This document shows, piece by piece, positions 8,487-16,225 of a stretch of DNA of 18,835 nt (position 1 is its first letter; every line of letters begins with the position of its first letter). The DNA comes from Rickettsia typhi (lineage in GTDB: Bacteria > Pseudomonadota > Alphaproteobacteria > Rickettsiales > Rickettsiaceae), in NCBI GenBank assembly GCA_945875975.1, contig CAMCMD010000024.1, forward strand, positions 1 to 18,835, in the 5' to 3' direction. The notes under the pieces were generated by a model. The model searched no databases. It was not told where the DNA came from and worked only from the letters and a program-made list of their open reading frames with translations. A program made the translations under genes and the position numbers.

Positions 8487-9508
8487 TGAGCCCAAATATG
8501 TTTGTAGATAAAACTCTTATGATTACAGGGGGTACTGGTTCCTTTGGTAATGCTGTTATGAAACGGTTGTTAAAAACCGACATCAAAGAAATAAGAATCT
8601 TTAGTCGCGATGAAAAAAAGCAAGAAGATATGAGAAACTTCTATAAGGATTCAAGGCTAAAGTTCTTTATAGGGGACACAAGGAACTACAATAGTATTAA
8701 TGAGGCCATGAAGGGAGTGAATTTCGTATTTCATGCAGCTGCTCTTAAGCAAGTGCCTTCTTGTGAATTTTATCCTATGGAAGCAGTACGAACTAATATT
8801 TTAGGTTCAGAGAATGTAATTAATGCGGCGATTAATAACCACGTGGAAAGGCTCATAGCTCTGAGTACTGACAAAGCTGTATATCCTATTAATGCTATGG
8901 GATTGTCAAAAGCTATGATGGAAAAAGTATTGATTGCTAAAGCAAGAATGCGATCAGATGGTGAAACTATCTTATGTGTTACACGCTATGGTAACGTAAT
9001 GGCGTCAAGGGGCTCGGTGATACCTCTTTTTATCGACCAGATTAAAAAAAATAAGCCCATAACGATTACCGAGCCAACTATGACTAGGTTCTTGATGTCT
9101 TTAGAAGACTCTGTGGATTTAGTTCTGTATGCATTTTTACATGGTAAACAAGGTGATACTTTTGTGCAAAAAGCACCTGCTACAACAATTGAGTTATTGG
9201 CTCAGGCGCTTCAGGAAATATTCAATAACAAAACTAACATTCACTTCATTGGTACGCGCCATGGAGAAAAACAATATGAATCACTAGTCTCCTCAGAAGA
9301 AATGGCTAAGGCTGAAGATTTAAATGAGTATTACAGAATTCCTATGGATAACAGAACTCTTGATTACAGCAAATTTGTAACAGAAGGCCAAGAAGAGATA
9401 GTTTCGGTTAGTGATTATACTTCAAGCAATACAAAGCAGCTAGAAGTAGCGGACGTGAAAAAACTACTATTAACTTTGGATTTCATAAAGGAGCAGCTAA
9501 ATGCGTAA
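8486..9508 (+). CDS. capD: CapD/WbvB-type UDP-GlcNAc 4,6-dehydratase (5-inverting)
   Basis: 340 residues, the full length of Rickettsia CapD, and very similar to it from memory (for example the SRDEKKQEDM, HAAALKQVP and CVTRYGNVMASRGS segments). GGTGSFG (15-21) binds NADP. The usual catalytic Tyr of the YxxxK pair is replaced by Met in PINAMGLSK, as is normal for the CapE/WbjB/FlaA1-like dehydratases. It converts UDP-GlcNAc to a UDP-4-keto-6-deoxy-L-arabino-hexose intermediate, the first step to L-FucNAc or L-QuiNAc. Two starts are possible: ATG 8486, coupled to the upstream stop, or ATG 8498, which gives MFVDKTLMITGG as I recall for the Rickettsia homologue. It overlaps the next gene by 8 bases. 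Confidence 0.88.
   Translation: MSPNMFVDKTLMITGGTGSFGNAVMKRLLKTDIKEIRIFSRDEKKQEDMRNFYKDSRLKFFIGDTRNYNSINEAMKGVNFVFHAAALKQVPSCEFYPMEAVRTNILGSENVINAAINNHVERLIALSTDKAVYPINAMGLSKAMMEKVLIAKARMRSDGETILCVTRYGNVMASRGSVIPLFIDQIKKNKPITITEPTMTRFLMSLEDSVDLVLYAFLHGKQGDTFVQKAPATTIELLAQALQEIFNNKTNIHFIGTRHGEKQYESLVSSEEMAKAEDLNEYYRIPMDNRTLDYSKFVTEGQEEIVSVSDYTSSNTKQLEVADVKKLLLTLDFIKEQLNA
9487..9493 (+). promoter_or_regulatory. Ribosome binding site of the 2-epimerase gene inside capD
   Basis: AAAGGAG lies 7 bases before the ATG at 9501, within the last codons of capD. It supports the choice of start and the 8-base gene overlap. Confidence 0.6.
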
Positions 9509-10631
9509 AGTAATGACTATTGTTGGTACTCGTCCTGAACTAATCAAGATGTCGCGAGTTATTGCTGAATTCGATAAAAATACTAATCATATTCTTGTTC
9601 ATACTGGTCAAAATTCAGATTATGAATTAAATCAAATATTCTTTGATGATCTAAACATCCGCAAACCTGATTATTTTCTTGATGTCGCAGGAACTAGCGT
9701 TGCAAAATCCATCGCTAATATAATTGAAAGGTCTGATGAGGTGCTAGAAAAGGAAAAACCGGAGGCATTAATGCTTTACGGAGATACCAATTCTTGTTTA
9801 TCTGTGATTCCAGCAAAAAGGAGGAAGATTCCTGTATTTCATATGGAGGCAGGAAATAGGTGTTTTGATCAAAGGGTACCTGAAGAGTTAAATCGAAAAG
9901 TAATCGATCATTTAAGCGACATCAATATAGTTTTAACTGAGCATGCAAGACGTTATTTAATACAAGAAGGTCTTCCTCCAGAGAGAATTATTAAATCGGG
10001 TTCTCATATGCAAGAAGTACTGGATTATTTTATGCCAGATATAGAAAAGTCTGATATTTTAAATAAACTAAACCTTGAAGAAGCTAAATATTTTTTAGTC
10101 AGTGCTCATCGTGAGGAGAATGTTGATGTTGAGGTACAGTTGCTGGGTATGCTTGATGCATTAAAAGAGCTTGTAAAGAAATACAATATGCCTATAATTA
10201 TCTCGACCCATCCTAGGACTAGAAAAAGACTAGAGGCTCTTGGAATTGAGAGCTTAGGTAATATGATTCAGTTTTTAAAACCATTTGGGTTTTTAGATTA
10301 TCTAAAGCTCCAAATGTCAGCGTTCTGTATTTTGTCTGACAGCGGTACGATTGCTGAAGAGGCCTCTCTTCTAAACCTTCCTGCCATTACTCTGAGGAAC
10401 GCTCATGAGCGACCAGAGGGCATGGATGAGGGAACTCTTATAATGAGCAGTTTGAATGTTGATAGCATTTTAGATGCAGTAGATGTGATAACGAGAGGTT
10501 ATACCAGAGGCAGACCTAGAAGACAGAAAATTGTACCAGACTATGAAGCTGGTGAGGTTTCAAAAAAGATATTACATATAGTGCTGAGTTATATAGATTA
10601 TGTTAATAGAGTTGTATGGTTTAGGGAATAG
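9501..10631 (+). CDS. wecB: Non-hydrolysing UDP-N-acetylhexosamine 2-epimerase (WecB/FnlC/WbvD family)
   Basis: 376 residues with all family landmarks: GTRPE (9-13), YGDTNS (93-98, D95), HMEAGNR (114-120), PEELNR (127-132), SAHREEN (201-207) and SDSGTIAEEA (279-288). It inverts C2 of a UDP-HexNAc. Because it directly follows the CapD-type dehydratase and WbvR-type reductase, its likely substrate is the UDP-L-sugar they produce, giving UDP-L-QuiNAc (or L-FucNAc), rather than UDP-GlcNAc to UDP-ManNAc. The symbol wecB follows usual Rickettsia annotation and fnlC/wbvD would describe the role better. No key residue is missing. Confidence 0.87.
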   Translation: MRKVMTIVGTRPELIKMSRVIAEFDKNTNHILVHTGQNSDYELNQIFFDDLNIRKPDYFLDVAGTSVAKSIANIIERSDEVLEKEKPEALMLYGDTNSCLSVIPAKRRKIPVFHMEAGNRCFDQRVPEELNRKVIDHLSDINIVLTEHARRYLIQEGLPPERIIKSGSHMQEVLDYFMPDIEKSDILNKLNLEEAKYFLVSAHREENVDVEVQLLGMLDALKELVKKYNMPIIISTHPRTRKRLEALGIESLGNMIQFLKPFGFLDYLKLQMSAFCILSDSGTIAEEASLLNLPAITLRNAHERPEGMDEGTLIMSSLNVDSILDAVDVITRGYTRGRPRRQKIVPDYEAGEVSKKILHIVLSYIDYVNRVVWFRE

Positions 10632-10634
10632 AAA

Positions 10635-11873
10635 ATGAAAATTCTTCAAGTTAACTCGTATGAAACTCCTGGACGTAGATTTAATGGCTTGGCTGTTACT
10701 CCATTACTAAAAAAATATGATGTTCATTCTAAGCATTTAGTATGGGATAAAGATACAGATAATCCAGATGTTTTGACTTTTGGAGGCCAAGTAGTTAGAA
10801 AGGTCAATAGAGCAATTAATATAGTTGAGCGCGGCGCTTCCATGCAAGCTATGCTTCATTTGAATGCTTTGATAATGACTAAAATGAATGCTTTTAAAGA
10901 AGCTGATCTCATACATTTACATAATATACATTCTAATAAATTTTTTAGTCTGGCTCATTTGCATAAAGTAGCAAAATTGAAACCTACTGTATGGACTTTA
11001 CATGATCCCTGGGCAATGACTGGACATTGTGTTTATCCCATTGATTGTAAAAGATGGGTGACAGGCTGTGGAAATTGTCCCGATCTTAAAAGATACCTAC
11101 CGTTATTATTTGACACTACAGATTTATTGTTCAAATATAAAAAAAACTGTTATAAAAATGCAAATTTTGACATAATAGTAGCATCGAAATGGATGAAGGA
11201 TATGGTGGAACAATCACCTATCTTTGATAAGCCAAGAGTCCATCACATTCCCTTTGGTTTAGATCTAGATTTTTTTTCGCCTTCGCATGCAAAAGCGGCT
11301 AGAAAGAGGTTTAACATCACCGATAATACGATAGTAATATCTTTTAGAGCTGTAGTAGGTAATCAATTTAAAGGACTTCCATATATTATGGAAGCGTTAG
11401 AACTTATTAGTACTGAAAAGGATATTTGTATAATTACTACAAATAGCTGGGCTCACCCTGTATATCTTAGATTTAAAGATCGATTTAGAGTTATTGAATT
11501 CGAATGGTTAGATGATGAGATATTAACCAGAGATATTATGGCCGCTTCGGATATTTTTCTTATGCCGTCAATTGCTGAAGCTTTTGGTTTAATGGCTATA
11601 GAAGCTCTTGCTTGTGGCAAACCTATTATTGTTTTTGAAGGAACAGCATTACCGAGCGTTACTTTTGCTCCAGATGTAGGGATAGCTGTTCCTGCGCATG
11701 ATTCGATAGCTCTGTATAAGGCGCTGCAGAATTTGATTGATAATGATGAGGAAAGAAACATAAGGAGTAAGCAAGGTAGAATCATTGCAGAAACCCATTA
11801 TGATCAAGAAGGTCATGTAAGAAACTTGATAGAAGTGTATAAAATGGTTGAGGAAAGATGGAAAAAGTCTTAA
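10635..11873 (+). CDS. GT4-family glycosyltransferase with GCGNCP cysteine motif
   Basis: 412 residues, starting 3 bases after the previous stop with a good Shine-Dalgarno (AGGGA, 10623-10627). The N-terminal half has TLHDPWAMTGHC (121-132), followed by C138 and GCGNCP (144-149). This 'HD.W..TG.C....C..W..GCGNCP' signature is known from WcaC-like colanic-acid and related GT4 enzymes, and the four cysteines may hold a metal or disulfides. The C-terminal half has EAFGLMAIE (E315...E323), the EX7E donor motif. It is cytoplasmic and builds part of the surface glycan. Specificity is unknown. Confidence 0.82.
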   Translation: MKILQVNSYETPGRRFNGLAVTPLLKKYDVHSKHLVWDKDTDNPDVLTFGGQVVRKVNRAINIVERGASMQAMLHLNALIMTKMNAFKEADLIHLHNIHSNKFFSLAHLHKVAKLKPTVWTLHDPWAMTGHCVYPIDCKRWVTGCGNCPDLKRYLPLLFDTTDLLFKYKKNCYKNANFDIIVASKWMKDMVEQSPIFDKPRVHHIPFGLDLDFFSPSHAKAARKRFNITDNTIVISFRAVVGNQFKGLPYIMEALELISTEKDICIITTNSWAHPVYLRFKDRFRVIEFEWLDDEILTRDIMAASDIFLMPSIAEAFGLMAIEALACGKPIIVFEGTALPSVTFAPDVGIAVPAHDSIALYKALQNLIDNDEERNIRSKQGRIIAETHYDQEGHVRNLIEVYKMVEERWKKS

Positions 11874-13075
11874 TATTGACTGATATACCTCCTTGTACGA
11901 ACTTTACGGCAGGGCTACCATTAAACCAATGGATACGTTTTTTACCGCAAGATCAAGTTGCATTTTGTGCGGTTATAGATCCTAGTTTAACTCCTCTCAT
12001 TCCTGAAGATTTGGCGTCAATACCTAAGCTATTACTAAAAAAACCCGTTGAAGCGTCTATTAGAATTCCCACTAGACTAGGTTTAATAATTAGAAAATTA
12101 TTTAGATTATATGGTTTTGGTCAAGAAATAATAAGATCTATTTATGTTAAGTATCGCCTGTTACCTAAAATAATAAGCTTTATAAAACAACAGCAAGTTA
12201 CTAAAATATGGGTAATATTGCAGGGTCAAACTATGGTGAGGCTTGCTTTTCATCTTTCAAAAGAATTAGAAGAAATACCTCTCATTAGCCAGATATGGGA
12301 TCCGTTTGAGTTATGGCTTCGCGAGCATAGGATTGATAAATTTACTGGTGACAGGCTTCTAAAAAAATTTGATTATGTTATCAGTCGTTCTGCATTTTGT
12401 GCTACCGCGTCTTGGTCAATGTCCGAAAATTATTCGAAACGTTATGGTGTCAAGAATATTCCTATCTTTGCAAGTCTTCCAAGCACTTGGGCAAGAGAAC
12501 CCGCCAAAGCACCTCATGACAGGAATGAATTTATAATATCTATAGCTGGTCAGTTTTATGCTAAAAAAGAATGGCTAGCTTTTATTAATGCATTAAATCA
12601 AGTAAATTGGTGTATAAATGGTAAAACTATAAAAATAAGAATAATGGGTAGCAATTTTGAGTTTTACACTCAACTACCAGTAAATTTTCAATATCTTGGT
12701 TGGCGAAATCAAGAAGACACTATTGGGTTGTTTGTAGAGTCGGATCTATTGTATCTGCCATATTGGTTTTCAAAAGAATTTTATCTTGAATCAACAGAAT
12801 GTTTTCCTTCCAAATTAGCGGGTTATTTAGCTTCTGGTAGACCTGTATTTTGTCATGCTCCTAATTACTCGTCTCCTGCGAAATATATAGCTCAAAAAAA
12901 TGCTGGCTATGTTTGTAGTTCCTTGAAACCAGAAATAATACTTAAGCATTTGGAATATGTAATATCGGATACCACTTTCTATGCCAAAGTTGCAAAGAAT
13001 GGAACTAAATGTTTTTTACAAGATTTAACATTAGAAACAATGAAAAAATCTATTTCTACAATTCTCAAATTTTAA
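11858..13075 (+). CDS. Putative GT-B glycosyltransferase
   Basis: 405 residues, overlapping the previous gene by 16 bases, with GAGGA just ahead of the ATG. No signal peptide or membrane span. The fold is inferred as GT-B: SQIWDPFELW (144-153) in the acceptor half, ISIAGQFYAKKEW (227-239) opening the donor half, and ECFPSKLAGYLASGRPVFCHA (314-334), which matches the donor-binding 'fPsK..eYla.grPv' pattern. A strict EX7E motif is not formed. Sequence similarity to named families is weaker than for its neighbours, so it may be a divergent, lineage-specific transferase. Confidence 0.65.
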   Translation: MEKVLILTDIPPCTNFTAGLPLNQWIRFLPQDQVAFCAVIDPSLTPLIPEDLASIPKLLLKKPVEASIRIPTRLGLIIRKLFRLYGFGQEIIRSIYVKYRLLPKIISFIKQQQVTKIWVILQGQTMVRLAFHLSKELEEIPLISQIWDPFELWLREHRIDKFTGDRLLKKFDYVISRSAFCATASWSMSENYSKRYGVKNIPIFASLPSTWAREPAKAPHDRNEFIISIAGQFYAKKEWLAFINALNQVNWCINGKTIKIRIMGSNFEFYTQLPVNFQYLGWRNQEDTIGLFVESDLLYLPYWFSKEFYLESTECFPSKLAGYLASGRPVFCHAPNYSSPAKYIAQKNAGYVCSSLKPEIILKHLEYVISDTTFYAKVAKNGTKCFLQDLTLETMKKSISTILKF

Positions 13076-13099
13076 CCCAAATTTAAATATTATATATAT

Positions 13100-14743
13100 A
13101 TGAATTCTATTACCCCAAAAGTCTCAATAATAATTCCAGTTTACAATGGCAGTAACTTCTTGCGTGAGGCAATAGATAGTGCTTTAGCACAAACTTATGA
13201 AAATAAAGAAATTCTTGTGATAAATGATGGCTCAAAAGATAATGGCAAAACAGAAGAGATAGCATTATCATACGGAGAGAAGATTCGTTATTTTTCTAAA
13301 GAGAATGGTGGAGTTTCCTCTGCATTAAACATGGCAATTAAGGAAATGACAGGCGAGTATTTTTCCTGGCTTAGTCATGATGACCTGTATTACGAAGATA
13401 AGGTCAAAAGACAAATAGAGACTCTATTAAATTTAGGGGAAGAAAAATTTGTAATATATAGTGATTGTGCAGTTTTCACAACCGATAGTTCCTCAGTCCG
13501 ACCTATAAAAATGGAAGGTGTGTCTCCTAAAAACTTTCGTTATTGGCTTACAGTTAAAAATTGTCTAAATGGCTGTACTCTACTAATACCAAAATCGGCT
13601 TTTGAAGAATGTGGGATTTTTGATGAAACACTCGTGATCACACAAGACTATGATTTATGGTTTAGAATTGCTAGTAAGTACAGATTTGTACATATAGCAG
13701 AAGTATTGGTTAAAGCTCGTGAGCATCCTAAGCAGGTAGCGGTACGAATGTCTGGACTTGCGACACGTGAAGGTAATGATTTGATGATAAAGTTTATTAA
13801 AAATTTGACCATTGAAGAGTGTACTGCTGCAACTAAAAAGACAGCTGTATTAACTTTTAACTACATTGCTCAGAGTATGGCTCTTAGAGGGTTTAAAGGA
13901 GCTCAGCTTCTTGCGCAGGATATAGCTAAAAAGGATGCATTATCGCTAGATGATAAAAACCCAACTTCTTTAAATAAAAAGCCTTGTGTGAGAAATTTTA
14001 CACGAAATATTTTGAAAATGATATTACCGAATTTCCTTTTTTTCGCTTTGAAAAATTTTCTTGGTAAAATAGGTTTTATACCAACTAAATTTGATTATAC
14101 TGATCACACTTTAAAAAACAAATTTACTGATATTTATGATAAGCATATTTTTAGTGGCAGTGAATCGCGTTCTGGAGCGGGTTCAGATTTAGTTCAGACG
14201 CGTATTGTTATGGGCGAACTACCAAAAATTATAAAAGATTTTAAAATAAAAACTTTTTTTGATGCCCCATGTGGCGATTGGTATTGGATGAGGCATCTAA
14301 ATCTTGATCTAGAGCGGTATATTGGGTGTGATATTGTTGAATCTTTAATAGCTCAAAATAGACGAAATTTTGCTAATGATAAAATTCATTTTGAATTAAT
14401 AGATTTATCACGAGACAGTTTACCAAAAACAGACCTAATATTCTCGCGTGATCTATTAGTGCACTTAAACTTCGAAGATGCCTTTAAAGTTATCGCTAGT
14501 TTTAAAAAATCAGGAGCTAAATATCTTTTAACAACAACCTATCCGACTAGAGAACAAAATCTTAACCTAATATTACCTGAATCTTTGTGGTATCCAATAA
14601 ATTTAGAAACTGCTCCTTTTAATTTTCCAAAACCTATTCTGTTGGTCAATGAAGGTTGCACGGAAGGTGATGGAAATTTTACAGACAAGTCCCTAGGGTT
14701 ATGGCTTCTAAAAGATATTAAGTTACCACCAGAGTGGTATTGA
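13100..14743 (+). CDS. Fusion of GT2 glycosyltransferase and class I SAM methyltransferase
   Basis: 547 residues with two enzymes in one chain. Residues 1 to about 240 form a GT2 (GT-A) transferase: VSIIIPVYNGS (8-18), NDGS (42-45), SHDD (92-95, DxD position) and TQDYDLWFR (181-189, catalytic base region). A linker with a hydrophobic stretch (about 303-326) follows. Residues about 335-547 form a methyltransferase: GSESRSGAGSD (353-363), SAM motif I FFDAPCGDW (386-394), GCDIVE (409-414), LIFSRDLLVHL (446-456) and VNEGCTEGDG (516-525). Last gene of the forward operon, ATG 24 bases after the previous stop, with no clear Shine-Dalgarno. Such a pairing could add a terminal methylated sugar and so stop chain growth. 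That role is inferred. Confidence 0.78.
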   Translation: MNSITPKVSIIIPVYNGSNFLREAIDSALAQTYENKEILVINDGSKDNGKTEEIALSYGEKIRYFSKENGGVSSALNMAIKEMTGEYFSWLSHDDLYYEDKVKRQIETLLNLGEEKFVIYSDCAVFTTDSSSVRPIKMEGVSPKNFRYWLTVKNCLNGCTLLIPKSAFEECGIFDETLVITQDYDLWFRIASKYRFVHIAEVLVKAREHPKQVAVRMSGLATREGNDLMIKFIKNLTIEECTAATKKTAVLTFNYIAQSMALRGFKGAQLLAQDIAKKDALSLDDKNPTSLNKKPCVRNFTRNILKMILPNFLFFALKNFLGKIGFIPTKFDYTDHTLKNKFTDIYDKHIFSGSESRSGAGSDLVQTRIVMGELPKIIKDFKIKTFFDAPCGDWYWMRHLNLDLERYIGCDIVESLIAQNRRNFANDKIHFELIDLSRDSLPKTDLIFSRDLLVHLNFEDAFKVIASFKKSGAKYLLTTTYPTREQNLNLILPESLWYPINLETAPFNFPKPILLVNEGCTEGDGNFTDKSLGLWLLKDIKLPPEWY

Positions 14744-14804
14744 GAAACTAATCATATTCCTCAGAAGCAAGAAAAAAGATTTATGAACTCTATTTGTGTA
14801 CGGA

Positions 14805-16158
14805 TTATACCACCTCCCCCTCAATCTCCTTCAACAACTGCTTGGCAAGAGTTTCGTTTTTACTTTCGATCATTAATCTTATTATCGGTTCGGTGCCAGA
14901 TGGCCTTATTATGATTCTAGCATTATCTTTGTAGCGATCCTGATAAGATTTTGCAAGATTCTTGATTTTTTCATTACCACCAGCTGCAAATTGACTAAAA
15001 TGATTGTGATCATATTTAATATTGCGAGTGTATTGCGGGACTGGCGTAAATTTATTAAGCAAATGGCTGATAGGAATATTTTTCGCCTCCTTGTACATTG
15101 CAAGAACACCAAGAGCTGCTTTTATACCATCGCCCGTGGCTTGGTTTGGTCCAGTAATGATATGACCAGATGGCTCTCCACCTAAATTGCAACCGAGTTC
15201 AGTCATTTTTTCTACGACATACTTATCACCAACATTCGTACGGATTAAATCTATGCCAATAGTTTTCAAATACAACTCTAGACCCATATTTGATAGGATA
15301 GTTGTAACCACAAAATTATTTTTTAGAGCGCCTGATTGCAATGAATAATCCGCTAATGCCGCTATAACCTGATCTCCATTTATAACCTTACCATTTTCAT
15401 CAACAATAAGCACTCTATCGGCATCGCCATCTAAGGCAATTCCTAAATCTGCTTTGTGTTTTAGAACTTCGCTGGCTAAAACTTGCGGATCCATAACGCC
15501 GCATTCTTGATTGATGTTAAAACCATTTGGACTTATACCACACGAAATAACCTCTGCTCCTAGTTCGTGAAAGACTTTTGGCGCAATATCCCAAGCCGCA
15601 CCATTAGCACAATCAACTACGATTTTTATACCATCTAATTTAAGCTTTCCAGGAAATGAATATTTTACATGTTCGATATAGCGTCCACGTGCATCCTCCA
15701 GCTTAACAGCTTTGCCTAAGTCATCATAGCCTGCAACATATTCTGATAATTCAGTTTTCATTAATTGCTCAATTTTATCTTCAAGTTCAGAGGAGATTTT
15801 ATGACCTGAGGAAGTGAAAAACTTAACTCCATTATCGTAATATAGATTATGGGAAGCTGAAATCATCATACCTAAATCCGCTCTTAAACTTTGAACAAGC
15901 ATTGAGATTGCAGGCGTTGGTATTGGACCAACCAATACTATGTTAGCTCCCATTGAAATGAACCCAGAAGTTAGAGCAAATTCAAGCATATAACCAGATA
16001 GACGAGTATCTTTTCCGATAACAATAGTTGGTTTTTTTCCCTAAAAAATCGCAGGCTAGGGAAGTTGCTCTCGCCAATTTTATCATAATTTCAGGTGTGA
16101 TGGTGCCTGTATTGCTCCTACCTCTTATTCCATCTGTACCGAAATATTTCCTTTGCAT
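14805..16158 (-). pseudogene. glmM: Phosphoglucosamine mutase glmM, frameshifted in an A7 run
   Basis: Glucosamine-6-P to glucosamine-1-P. The gene starts at ATG 16158 with MQRKYFGTDGIRGRS and reads to ...ACDFLGKK. A run of seven A (16032-16038 on the reverse strand) then shifts the frame. Removing one A restores PTIVIGKDTRLSGY and the remaining 394 residues, giving exactly 450 residues, the normal length (about 445). Numbered on the restored protein, catalytic S102 lies in SASHN (100-104), DGDADR (243-248) binds metal, GEPSGH is at 327-332 and RPSGTEP at 418-424. The usual Pro after ASHN is Leu. Everything else is intact, so the break is recent, an assembly error, or bypassed by slippage. 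It converges on the polysaccharide operon and diverges from glmU. Confidence 0.85.
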
Positions 16159-16225
16159 AATATACAAACCTTGTCTAAAATACCGTATTTCTACATCTTT
16201 TCTGGTAAACAATACAGTTGTTTTT

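Noticed and set aside
8486..9508. Loss of the catalytic Tyr in CapD as a defect
   Set aside because: Met at this position is normal in the CapE/WbjB subgroup of dehydratases.
11453..11785. 110-codon reverse ORF inside the WcaC-like gene
   Set aside because: It is antisense to the conserved EX7E donor-binding half of a real GT4 enzyme.
13087..13101. AT dinucleotide run before the GT2-methyltransferase start as a phase-variation tract
   Set aside because: The run is short and interrupted, and low-complexity AT is expected at this base composition. A single genome cannot show variation.
6704..14743. Recent horizontal transfer of the forward operon
   Set aside because: Base composition and codon usage look the same as in the rest of the window, no mobile element or tRNA borders it, and capD is close to the Rickettsia form.
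16028..16225. Upstream extension of the glmU frame (66 residues)
   Set aside because: It lies antisense to the start of glmM and has no GlmU-like sequence. ATG 16226 is the better start.
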